Assembly: GCA_902515395.1 (NCBI GenBank)
Contig: CABXUL010000013.1
Coordinates: 1 to 36,267 of the forward strand
Length of the DNA stretch: 36,267 nucleotides
Origin: an uncultured Bacteroidota bacterium
Lineage (GTDB): Bacteria > Bacteroidota > Bacteroidia > Flavobacteriales > Flavobacteriaceae
Direction: 5' to 3'
Shown here: positions 8,783 through 16,813 of the stretch, in pieces
Numbering within the stretch: the first letter of the stretch is position 1
How the letters are laid out: the number at the start of each line of letters is the position of its first letter
Notes under the pieces: model-generated
What the model saw: only the letters and a program-made list of their open reading frames with translations
Database searches by the model: none
Told to the model about the DNA's origin: nothing
Translations under genes and position numbers: made by a program

Positions 8783-8802
8783 ACCCAAATAGCCATTCAT
8801 TG

Positions 8803-8836
8803 AACCTTTTTAAAAATATTTTGAAAAGGTTTTTTT
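8803..8836 (+). terminator. Rho-independent terminator or attenuator between sulfatase genes
   Basis: The stem AACCTTTT (8803-8810) pairs perfectly with AAAAGGTT (8824-8831) around a 13-nt AT-rich loop and runs into seven T residues (8830-8836). It begins 20 nt after the first sulfatase stop and ends only 15 nt before the next sulfatase start. That leaves no space for a separate promoter downstream, so partial read-through (attenuation) is possible. Confidence 0.7.
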
Positions 8837-8851
8837 AAAACATAAATTCAA

Positions 8852-10273
8852 ATGAAATCGATTTGCAGTTGGTCATTGCTAATAATAATTTTTAGTTGCT
8901 CTCAAATTGAGTTGCCTCCAAATATTATTTTAATTATGGCTGATGATCAGGGCTGGGGAGATGTAGGTTACAATGGTCATCCACACTTAAAAACCCCCAA
9001 TTTAGATTCAATGGTTAAAAATGGGGCTGTTTTTACAAGATTCTACTCGGCAGGTTCTGTATGTTCTCCTACCCGGGCGAGTGTAATGACAGGAAGACAT
9101 CCTGAAAGAATGGGGATTTGCGGAGCAAACTGTGGTCATATTTTAACTGAAGAAATTACACTAGCTGAATTAGTAAAACAAAAAGGATATCGTACAGGAC
9201 ATTTTGGAAAGTGGCATTTGGGGACGCTCACTAAAGATATTTTAGATGCAAATCGCGGTGGAAGACAACAAAACGATATTCATTATGCACCCCCCAAAAA
9301 TCACGGTTTTGATGTAAGTTTTGTAACAGAGTCCAAAGTACCAACATGGGACCCCATGATTACACCGCCAAAAAATTCAGGCGATGTCAATGGCTCTTTA
9401 ATTGAGGGAGAGCCATTTGGCACCTACTATTGGTCTGAGTCTGGAATGCGAGTGATAGAAAATCTTGAGGGAGATGATTCACGTATAATAATGGATAGGG
9501 TAATTCCATTTATTGAAAAAGCTGTTTTAGATCGCCTTCCGTTTTTATCTATTGTATGGTTTCATGCTCCTCACTTACCAGTACTCACAGGTGAAAAGTA
9601 CAAATCACTTTATTCGGGACTAAGCGAAGATGAGCAAGAGTATTATGGTGTAATAACTGCTCTAGATGAACAAGTGGGTAGGTTAAGGAATAAGTTAAAA
9701 AGTTTAAATATTTACGATAATACCTTAGTATTTTATACCTCTGATAATGGCCCTGAAACCCAAAAAGAAGTTAGGGAAGGCAAGATCCCTTTTGGAAGAA
9801 CACGTGGAGTGACAAATGGTCTACGAGGAAGAAAGAGAAGCCTTTATGAAGGGGGGATTCGGGTTCCAGGAATTGTGGAGTGGCCAAGAAAGATCAAATC
9901 AGGAACAGTTATAAATGTTCCTTGCTTTACTTCTGACTATTTTCCTACTATTGCAAAAATTTTAGGTATTGATATAGACAAATATAATAGATCCTATGAT
10001 GGGCAGGACCTTCAACCCTATTGGTCCGAACAAAAAGATAAAAGAGACAAACTACTTGCTTTTGAATTTAAAAAAAATTATGCTTTGATTGATAATGAAT
10101 TCAAGTTCATGGGAGGTGCAAAAGAAAACTCTAGACTCTATAATTTAGTTACAGATCCTACAGAGCAAGTCGATGTTTCAACCCAATATCCTGAAAAGTT
10201 TAAATCACTTTCAAATTTTTATCAAAAGTGGCATTATTCCGTTCAAAAAAGCAATATGGGATTAGAATATTGA
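8852..10273 (+). CDS. Lipoprotein arylsulfatase, Cys-type (family S1)
   Basis: This 473-residue sulfatase starts MKSICSWSLLIIIFSC, with a lipobox at Cys16, so it is probably membrane-anchored. Active-site features are IIILIMADDQGWGD-type metal Asp residues (31-32), CSPTRASVMTGRHPERMG with Cys71 as the formylglycine site, HFGKWHLG, WFHAPHLP, YTSDNGPE and a late GRKRSLYEGGIRVPG. It belongs to the arylsulfatase A/GALNS-like branch; the sulfated substrate cannot be assigned. It is only 69 nt downstream of the preceding sulfatase and separated from it by a terminator-like hairpin, so its expression relative to that gene may be adjusted there. The gene appears intact. Confidence 0.93.
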   Translation: MKSICSWSLLIIIFSCSQIELPPNIILIMADDQGWGDVGYNGHPHLKTPNLDSMVKNGAVFTRFYSAGSVCSPTRASVMTGRHPERMGICGANCGHILTEEITLAELVKQKGYRTGHFGKWHLGTLTKDILDANRGGRQQNDIHYAPPKNHGFDVSFVTESKVPTWDPMITPPKNSGDVNGSLIEGEPFGTYYWSESGMRVIENLEGDDSRIIMDRVIPFIEKAVLDRLPFLSIVWFHAPHLPVLTGEKYKSLYSGLSEDEQEYYGVITALDEQVGRLRNKLKSLNIYDNTLVFYTSDNGPETQKEVREGKIPFGRTRGVTNGLRGRKRSLYEGGIRVPGIVEWPRKIKSGTVINVPCFTSDYFPTIAKILGIDIDKYNRSYDGQDLQPYWSEQKDKRDKLLAFEFKKNYALIDNEFKFMGGAKENSRLYNLVTDPTEQVDVSTQYPEKFKSLSNFYQKWHYSVQKSNMGLEY

Positions 10274-10316
10274 ATTAAGTACTACCTTACAAATATTTAA
10301 TATTACAAGTCTTTTT

Positions 10317-11177
10317 ATGAAACAAATAAAGGATTTAATTGACTTAATAACCTTGGAAAAGGTTGGAGAAAATATTTTTCAAGGGAAAAATTTCCAAACG
10401 CCATGGGGTAGAGTTTTTGGAGGGCAAGTATTAGCTCAATCCCTAAATGCAGCCTATGCAACCGTACCTGATGATCGATATGCTCATTCTATGCATGGAT
10501 ATTTTATTTTAGGAGGTAATCTTGATATACCAATTACATATGAAGTAGATATTATTCGAGATGGTAAAAGTTTTACAACTCGCAGGGTGGTAGCTTTCCA
10601 GGAAGGTAGAGCTATTTTTAATATGTCGGCTTCATTTCAATTGCGTCAAGAAGGTGTAAATCATCAATTTGCCATGCCCAATTTGATTCCTCCAGAAAAA
10701 CTTTTAAGCGACTTGGAACAATTAGAGGTTCAAAAAATTGCTCCGAAAGTATACAATCGATTTAAAAAAATTAAGCCTGAGGTAATTGAGTTCCGACCCA
10801 TAGAAAAACTTAATCTAAATAACGCAGTAGATGAGCCGGCGGAAAGTAATTTTTGGTTGCGTTCCAAGGAGAAAACTCCTTTTGAAATGCCAATCCAGCA
10901 CCAACTTTTAGCCTATATTTCAGATTATGGCTTATTACGAACAGCTACCTTACCTCATCGAAACGAATTAAGTTCGGGAAATACCTTTTTTGCGAGTTTA
11001 GATCACGCACTATGGTTTCATAGAGACTTCAGCTTCGATAAGTGGTTACTCTACTCAACTGATAGCCCAAGTGCTTCAAACGCTAGAGGGTTTGCCAGGG
11101 GATCCATATACGATCAGAGTGGATTTTTGATTGCCTCTTCAGCACAGGAAGGATTAATAAGACAGATTATTACATGA
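10317..11177 (+). CDS. tesB: Acyl-CoA thioesterase II (TesB-like)
   Basis: This 286-residue cytoplasmic protein hydrolyses acyl-CoA to free fatty acid and CoA. It has the double-hotdog architecture: an N-terminal hotdog with GRVFGGQVLAQSLNAA and YFILGG, and a C-terminal hotdog with YISDYGLLRTAT, ASLDHALWFHR, DKWLLYSTDSPSASNARG and SSAQEGLIR. The Asp, Ser/Thr and Gln expected for the TesB catalytic triad can be placed in the SDYG, STDSPSA and AQEGLIR segments. Length matches E. coli TesB (286 residues). It sits between two sulfatase genes, a metabolically unrelated context; whether it is transcribed with them is not clear. Its stop codon lies inside a perfect 11-bp inverted repeat. Confidence 0.93.
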   Translation: MKQIKDLIDLITLEKVGENIFQGKNFQTPWGRVFGGQVLAQSLNAAYATVPDDRYAHSMHGYFILGGNLDIPITYEVDIIRDGKSFTTRRVVAFQEGRAIFNMSASFQLRQEGVNHQFAMPNLIPPEKLLSDLEQLEVQKIAPKVYNRFKKIKPEVIEFRPIEKLNLNNAVDEPAESNFWLRSKEKTPFEMPIQHQLLAYISDYGLLRTATLPHRNELSSGNTFFASLDHALWFHRDFSFDKWLLYSTDSPSASNARGFARGSIYDQSGFLIASSAQEGLIRQIIT

Positions 11178-11191
11178 ACATCATGTAATAA
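11167..11191. repeat. Perfect 11-bp inverted repeat over the tesB stop codon
   Basis: TTATTACATGA, spacer ACA, then TCATGTAATAA forms a 25-bp palindrome covering the TesB stop. No clean T-run follows on the plus strand (AGTATGGTTTTGC), so it is a weak terminator at best. It could equally be an operator for the next sulfatase gene, whose start is 46 nt downstream, or a transcript-end stem. Confidence 0.7.
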
Positions 11192-11236
11192 AGTATGGTT
11201 TTGCTTCAGTTAAACAATTATTGAACAATTAAAAAT

Positions 11237-12571
11237 ATGAGTAAGTTTATAAATATTCTGATTGGCATTATTGGGATTTTAATTTTTCAATCTTGCTCAA
11301 AATCATCTGATCATGAAAGATCATCAGAAGATAAAAACTTAACTAATCCACCTAATATTTTATTAATTATTGCAGATGATATGGGTATTGATTTTACTCC
11401 TGGTTATAATGTGGGAGATATAAAGCCAATTATGCCAAATTTATCTCAACTTCAAGCTGAAGGTATTATTTATGATAATGTATGGTCAGCCCCAATATGT
11501 GCACCTACAAGGGCATCTATAATTACTGGTAAATACGGAATTCATAATGGGGTTCTTAATACATCTAGTGCAGGAACAATAAAAGAATCAGAAAAAACCA
11601 TTCAAGCATATTTAGATGAAAAATTAGGTAAAGTTTATGCACATGCTGTTATAGGAAAATGGCATTTGTCTAATCAGGAACCTAGCCGTCCTAACCAAAT
11701 GGGTATAGATTACTTTGCAGGCTTGATTCCAGGTACTGTCTCAGATTATAACCTCTGGGATTTAACAATCAATGGTCAGACTGAGACCAATTCTGATTAC
11801 ATTACTTCAAAATTTACCGACTTGGCTATTAACTGGATTAGGGGAAAGGACCAACCTTGGTTTTGCTGGTTAGCCTATACTGCACCTCATTCCCCTTTTC
11901 ATTTACCCCCGAATGAAATGCATTCCCAAGGAGAAATTTCATCAAGCCAAGGCATTATTGATAACAATCCTTTCCCTTATTACATTGCAATGATTGAAAG
12001 TATTGATTATGAAATGGGCAGGCTGTTGAGAACTATTCCTAGTGATCAAAAAGAAAATACCTTGATTATTTTTTTAGGAGATAATGGAACTCCTGGAAAG
12101 GTAATCCAAGCACCTTATGAGAGTAATCGATCTAAAGGCTCACTTCACCAAGGTGGTATTCATGTGCCATTGGTAATTTCAGGACCATTGGTTACTAGAA
12201 AGGGAGAACGTGATCAAAGTTTGATTCATACTGCTGACATTTTTTCAACGATCGCAGAAGCAGTAGGAATTAGCGAATCAAAATATTTTAATAGTCAAAG
12301 CTTTTATAATACATTATCTAATTCTACTCTTTCAGCAAGAGTCTACAATTATTCTGAGATCCTTGATAATGACAAACCCGCTAAATCAGGTTTTACTATT
12401 CGAGATGAACGCTATAAGTTGATTGTGTTAGATAATAATTCATATCGGTTTTATGATCTAAAAAATGACCCATTTGAAAAAAATAATTTAATGAATGGTA
12501 ATTTATCAATCGAACTGGAAAATATTTTGGATAAGTTGATAATAGAGGCCTCTAATTTTAGGAAAAAATAA
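11237..12571 (+). CDS. Lipoprotein sulfatase, Cys-type, short form
   Basis: This 444-residue sulfatase has a lipoprotein signal (MSKFINILIGIIGILIFQSC, Cys20) followed by a Ser/Asp/Glu-rich linker. Catalytic elements are LLIIADDMG (Asp47-48), SAPICAPTRASIITGKYG with Cys88 as the formylglycine site, IGKWHLSN, YTAPHSPFHLPP, FLGDNGTPG and SLHQGGIHVP. It is shorter than many S1 sulfatases and lacks a long C-terminal subdomain, ending soon after the YRFYDLKNDPFEKNNL motif that marks the usual sulfatase tail. It differs clearly from the two upstream sulfatases and is not a recent duplicate. The substrate is unknown. The 139 nt to rmuC may contain that gene's own promoter. Confidence 0.92.
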   Translation: MSKFINILIGIIGILIFQSCSKSSDHERSSEDKNLTNPPNILLIIADDMGIDFTPGYNVGDIKPIMPNLSQLQAEGIIYDNVWSAPICAPTRASIITGKYGIHNGVLNTSSAGTIKESEKTIQAYLDEKLGKVYAHAVIGKWHLSNQEPSRPNQMGIDYFAGLIPGTVSDYNLWDLTINGQTETNSDYITSKFTDLAINWIRGKDQPWFCWLAYTAPHSPFHLPPNEMHSQGEISSSQGIIDNNPFPYYIAMIESIDYEMGRLLRTIPSDQKENTLIIFLGDNGTPGKVIQAPYESNRSKGSLHQGGIHVPLVISGPLVTRKGERDQSLIHTADIFSTIAEAVGISESKYFNSQSFYNTLSNSTLSARVYNYSEILDNDKPAKSGFTIRDERYKLIVLDNNSYRFYDLKNDPFEKNNLMNGNLSIELENILDKLIIEASNFRKK

Positions 12572-12710
12572 AATTTATTTATTATTAAAAATAAGTTATA
12601 ACCCTAATTTTCGATATTATTTTGATTTTAAATGGGTGTTTATTACTTTTTCAAGACTGCTGTTCTAACTGTCTCTTTTCTTTATAATTTGCAATAATTA
12701 AGATCACTCA

Positions 12711-13994
12711 ATGGAAATTATTTTATTACTAATATCTGTTTTAAGTTTAGCATTATTATTCTTTTTATTGTTTAAAAAACAAGATAAAGCAAATCTTTCA
12801 GGGGAGTTAAGGGAATTAATTAAAGGGGAGTTTTATCAAAACCGTGAGGAATTGAATAAAAACTTAAGAGAAACCCGTTTGGAAATTACCCAAAGTATAG
12901 AAAGGTTAAATGAAGTCCTATCTAAAAAAGCTAAAGAGGATCGAGATGAATTAAGAAATACACTTAAAGACTTTCAAGAATCTTTTTCCAAAAATGTTAC
13001 TGCTTTTAACGATTTACAAAAACAAAACTTTGAACGCCTTAATAAAAAGCAGGATGAGTTAATAAAATCAACGGAGATCAAGTTAGAAAAGATGCGAGAG
13101 ACGGTTGACGAAAAGTTACATAAGACACTTGAGGATCGATTAGGAAAATCATTTGAAGTCGTAACACAGCAATTATTAAAGGTGCAAAAAGGATTAGTGG
13201 AGATGCAAACACTTGCTTCTGGGGTAGGTGATTTAAAAAAGGTGTTAAGTAATGTTAAGACCAGTGGTGTATTAGGTGAGATACAATTAGGAAATATTTT
13301 AGAGCAAATCCTTGCTCCTGAGCAATATGACGCCAACGTTAAAACAAAAAAAGAATCTGATGCTTTAGTAGAATTTGCAATTAAACTTCCTGGTAAAAGT
13401 CATAGCAGTGGTCCCGTTTATCTTCCAGTTGATGCAAAGTTTCCACAAGAAGATTATGCTCGCCTTCAATCAGCATATGAATCAGGAGATAGTGCTATAA
13501 TTGAAAACTCATTACGAGCACTATTGAACTCTATTAAAAAGTTTGCTCGAGATATTTCTGAGCGATACCTAGATCCGCCTCATACTACTGATTTTGGTAT
13601 AATGTTTCTTCCATTTGAAGGTCTTTACGCAGAAGTCACTCGTCATCCAGAAATTATTTCTTTATTACAGCGTGAATATAAAATTATTATTACGGGTCCA
13701 ACTACTTTAGCAGCTATGCTTAACAGCTTACAAATGGGATTTAAAACATTGGCGATTCAAAAACGCAGTAGTGAGGTTTGGGAAATATTAGCCAACGTAA
13801 AAAAAGAATTTTCTGCCTTTGGAAATGTATTGGAGAAGGCTCAGAAAAAGATCAAGGAGGCTGACAATGAAATTGAAAAAATGGTTACTACCCGAACTAG
13901 AATGATGCTTTCTAAACTCAAAAAAGTTGAACAGATAGATATTTCTAAACCAAAAAAAGATTTGGAAGAAGAAGATACCTTTAAATTACAATAA
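12711..13994 (+). CDS. rmuC: DNA recombination protein RmuC
   Basis: This 427-residue RmuC family protein has one N-terminal membrane helix (about residues 3-22), then a long charged coiled coil (about 25-160). The nuclease-like core follows, with LASGVGDLKKVLSNVKTSGVLGE, a GEIQLGNILEQIL stretch, VYLPVDAKFPQEDY, FGIMFLPFEGLYAEV and ITGPTTLAAMLNSLQMGF. RmuC proteins limit inverted-repeat rearrangement and belong to the PD-(D/E)XK-like nuclease group; their direct biochemical role is poorly defined. The gene is convergent with the DUF2231/cytochrome gene and only 2 nt separate the two stop codons. It is core-type and interrupts the accessory region, so that region is not one clean insertion. 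Confidence 0.94.
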   Translation: MEIILLLISVLSLALLFFLLFKKQDKANLSGELRELIKGEFYQNREELNKNLRETRLEITQSIERLNEVLSKKAKEDRDELRNTLKDFQESFSKNVTAFNDLQKQNFERLNKKQDELIKSTEIKLEKMRETVDEKLHKTLEDRLGKSFEVVTQQLLKVQKGLVEMQTLASGVGDLKKVLSNVKTSGVLGEIQLGNILEQILAPEQYDANVKTKKESDALVEFAIKLPGKSHSSGPVYLPVDAKFPQEDYARLQSAYESGDSAIIENSLRALLNSIKKFARDISERYLDPPHTTDFGIMFLPFEGLYAEVTRHPEIISLLQREYKIIITGPTTLAAMLNSLQMGFKTLAIQKRSSEVWEILANVKKEFSAFGNVLEKAQKKIKEADNEIEKMVTTRTRMMLSKLKKVEQIDISKPKKDLEEEDTFKLQ

Positions 13995-13996
13995 AC

Positions 13997-15349
13997 TTAA
14001 AATCCACTAATTATTTCAACTGCTGGATTTTGAGTTTTAAATTTCTCAATTCCTAATGGAGTCACTTTACTATTCCAAAGGAATATTTTCTCTAAGTTTT
14101 TCATTTTGGAAAAAATATTGAAAGATGCATCAGTGACTTGTGTGCCATATACATTTAATTCTCTTAAATTTTTAATATCCTTTGTATAGATTATACATTT
14201 ATCTGTAAGCTTATTGTTTTGAATCCTTAGTTTAGTTAAATTCGGGAACTGAGAAAGAAAAGACAATAAATCATCCTTTAATTGGCAGTTGGATAAATTA
14301 AGCCATATAACATGATCTTTAATTTTTGTCAATAATTCAATGTCATTTCTTGTTATTTTTTTACCTGTAAATTTTACATCCAAAAGACTTTTTTCACTAT
14401 TTAAAAAACGCCAATGATATTTTTCTTCTTTAAAAACTTCCAATTTATTTTCATCAATGGGAGCAAGATTTAAAGTTTCAATGTAAGATTTTTCTCTCAG
14501 GTCTAAATTATAGTTTTCTTCGACCAGACTTAGGATGTTTTCATCATTTCTAAGTTTGGTCAAGGGAGTTTTTAATTTTGCGCCATTATCAATCCACCAT
14601 TTTAAGACCGCAACTTGATCAAAACTCAGAGGGGTTCCTGCTGGAGGCATGAAATTAGACTCATTTTGAGACATACTAACCCTTTTGTAAATTAAACTCT
14701 TATAAGGATTACCTTTTTGAATTCCTAAACCACTGTTTCCTCCTTTTATGATGTTTTCGTATTTACTCATGTTAAGCCCTCCATATTCTTGATTCTTATT
14801 ATGACAGGCAATACATTTTTCCTCAAAAACAGGATAAATTAAATCCTCAAAAACATATATTGAATCAGGAGAATTTTCTTTTAGGGACAAAAAAACAGTT
14901 GGTATTTTGTTTTGTTTTATAAATGGTAAGCCTTTCATCAGGTATCCTTTTCCATGAGTCATCTCACCACCATAGTGTCCTGTGATTAGAATTAAGATTA
15001 AAATAGCAAAATTAGATATTCTATTAAATGATTTATTTAAATTGAAGTTTAAAGCTCTCAGTATCCAGATTAAAAAAGTTAGAATTACAAAAGCAATTCC
15101 AGACCATTTATGAATATTGATTTGAGATTCTAAATAATAGTTGTTATCGTGAAGAAACCATCCAAAAAGAGCAGCAATACCTCCACTGATAAAAGAGAAA
15201 AACCAACCGATTGTTATTATGCGCTTTACAGAATTATTTTTTGTCTTAATTAAAATACTTACCAAAAGTGTAAGTATTATAAACCCGATCGGCAGGTGTA
15301 CTATTAGAGGATGAAGACTTCCTAAAAATTCAAAGATTTCTAAAACCAT
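13997..15349 (-). CDS. DUF2231 membrane domain / cytochrome c motif / LRR fusion protein
   Basis: This 450-residue protein is third in the PSD1 operon. Residues 1-125 contain four predicted transmembrane segments of the DUF2231 type, with conserved His in HPLIVHLPIGF (His13, His18), INIHKWSG and GHYGGEMTHGKG that could ligate b-type heme. A planctomycete cytochrome C-like segment follows with one c-heme motif, CIACH (Cys179, Cys182, His183), and a late FMPPAGTPLS. The C-terminus (about 330-450) holds leucine-rich repeats such as LRELNVYGTQVTDASF and LEKIFLWNSKVT. The layout suggests a membrane electron acceptor with an external protein-binding surface for the operon partners. The start is 3 nt downstream of the DUF1501 stop. 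Confidence 0.87.
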   Translation of the reverse strand: MVLEIFEFLGSLHPLIVHLPIGFIILTLLVSILIKTKNNSVKRIITIGWFFSFISGGIAALFGWFLHDNNYYLESQINIHKWSGIAFVILTFLIWILRALNFNLNKSFNRISNFAILILILITGHYGGEMTHGKGYLMKGLPFIKQNKIPTVFLSLKENSPDSIYVFEDLIYPVFEEKCIACHNKNQEYGGLNMSKYENIIKGGNSGLGIQKGNPYKSLIYKRVSMSQNESNFMPPAGTPLSFDQVAVLKWWIDNGAKLKTPLTKLRNDENILSLVEENYNLDLREKSYIETLNLAPIDENKLEVFKEEKYHWRFLNSEKSLLDVKFTGKKITRNDIELLTKIKDHVIWLNLSNCQLKDDLLSFLSQFPNLTKLRIQNNKLTDKCIIYTKDIKNLRELNVYGTQVTDASFNIFSKMKNLEKIFLWNSKVTPLGIEKFKTQNPAVEIISGF

Positions 15350-15352
15350 TTT

Positions 15353-16813
15353 TTATGATAATATCTCTTGAACTACATTTCCATGAACATCAGTTAACCT
15401 ATATCTTCTCCCTTGAAATTTAAAGGTTAGTTTTTCATGGTCAACTCCAAGTAAGTGCATTAAAGTAGCCTGAAAGTCATGAATATGCACTGGCCTTTCA
15501 GTAATGTTATAACCAAAATCATCTGTTGCGCCCAAAGTAATCCCTTTTTTTACACCTGCTCCTGCCATAAAAATAGTAAAGCAGCGAGGGTGATGATCAC
15601 GACCATAATTGTCCATCTCTAGCATTCCCTGCGAATAATTAGTTCTTCCAAATTCACCTCCCCATATCACTAATGTATCTTCAAGCAACCCTCTTTGTTT
15701 GAGATCTTTTATCAGAGCTGCTGAAGCTTGATCTGTTTCTTTTGCTTGCTTTTTGATATCTCTTGGTAAATTACTATGTTGATCCCATCCTCTGTGGTAC
15801 AGTTGAATGAATTTAACATCCTTTTCAGCCAATTTTCTTGCAAGTATGCAGTTTGCAGCAAAAGTTCCAGGATTTTTACTGTCTTCTCCATAAAGGTCAA
15901 AAATATAATCTGGCTCGTCAGAAATTTTCATTACTTCTGGAACCGAGGTTTGCATTCGGTAAGCCATCTCATAATTTGAAATTTTAGTCAATATTTCGGG
16001 ATCACCAATATCTGCATGGTTAATTTTTTGTAGTTTTTTTAAAGAACTCAACTGTTCCTGACGGATAGTACTGGTAACCCCTGGGGGATTATCTAAATAG
16101 AGGACTGGGTCTTTGCCGGAACGAAATTGAACTCCTTGGTGTTTCGATGGTAAAAAGCCATTACCCCATAAACGCGAGTAAATAGGTTGACCTGATTTTC
16201 CTTTTGTAATTAGAACCACAAACTCAGGAAGATTTTTATTATCTGTTCCTAACCCATAGCTCAACCAGGAGCCAATAGAGGGTCTTCCAGGTAGTTCTGA
16301 TCCAGTTTGTATCATGGTCATTGCTGGATCATGATTAATAGCCTCAGTATACATTGATTTAATAAAGCACAATTCATCTACAATTTTTGATGTGTAAGGC
16401 ATTAAATCGCTCATCCATGCCCCACTATTTCCATGTTGCTTAAAGTTAAATAGACTTCCAGCAATGGGAAAAGTATTTTGGCCAGATGACATTCCCGTTA
16501 ATCTTTGTTCTCCAATAATACTGCTAGGGACTTCTTGTCCAAACATTTCATTAAGTTTCGGCTTGTAATCAAACAAATCTAATTGAGAAGGTGCTCCACT
16601 TTGAAAAAGGTAAATCACCCTTTTGGCTTTCGGAATAAAATGTGGTAATCGCTTTTTTTCACTTTCCAGTAGGTTTAAAAAGTTACTGTTCCCGTATGCA
16701 TCTACGGGGCTGATTAGACCACCAAGTGAAAGTGCTCCTAAGCCTAAAGAGGTCCTTGTCAGAAAATCTCTTCTGCTATAATTTTTATTTTCATGGTCGT
16801 GATTGCAATTCAT
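15353..16813 (-). CDS. DUF1501 protein with Tat signal, partner of PSD1
   Basis: This 486-residue DUF1501 family member belongs to the alkaline phosphatase-like clan. The N-terminus NYSRRDFLTRTSLGLGALSLGG is a convincing Tat signal. The core shows RVIYLFQSGAPSQLDLFDYKP, IQLYHRGWDQHSNLP, VIWGGEFGRTNYSQG, and YGRDHHPRCFTIFMAGAG, with His/Asp residues positioned as in phosphatase/sulfatase metal sites. It ends KLTFKFQGRRYRLTDVHG, with no T9SS tail, unlike the DUF1501 protein earlier in the window. Its ATG abuts the PSD1 stop codon exactly, so translation is probably coupled. In Planctomycetes and Verrucomicrobia the same PSD1-DUF1501 pair is very common. No activity has been assigned to the family that I know of. 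Confidence 0.92.
   Translation of the reverse strand: MNCNHDHENKNYSRRDFLTRTSLGLGALSLGGLISPVDAYGNSNFLNLLESEKKRLPHFIPKAKRVIYLFQSGAPSQLDLFDYKPKLNEMFGQEVPSSIIGEQRLTGMSSGQNTFPIAGSLFNFKQHGNSGAWMSDLMPYTSKIVDELCFIKSMYTEAINHDPAMTMIQTGSELPGRPSIGSWLSYGLGTDNKNLPEFVVLITKGKSGQPIYSRLWGNGFLPSKHQGVQFRSGKDPVLYLDNPPGVTSTIRQEQLSSLKKLQKINHADIGDPEILTKISNYEMAYRMQTSVPEVMKISDEPDYIFDLYGEDSKNPGTFAANCILARKLAEKDVKFIQLYHRGWDQHSNLPRDIKKQAKETDQASAALIKDLKQRGLLEDTLVIWGGEFGRTNYSQGMLEMDNYGRDHHPRCFTIFMAGAGVKKGITLGATDDFGYNITERPVHIHDFQATLMHLLGVDHEKLTFKFQGRRYRLTDVHGNVVQEILS

Noticed and set aside
12974-13336. 120-residue minus-strand open frame, rich in Cys and Ser
   Set aside because: It lies wholly inside rmuC on the opposite strand, and its composition is what antisense of a Lys/Glu-rich coiled coil gives. 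No independent coding evidence.
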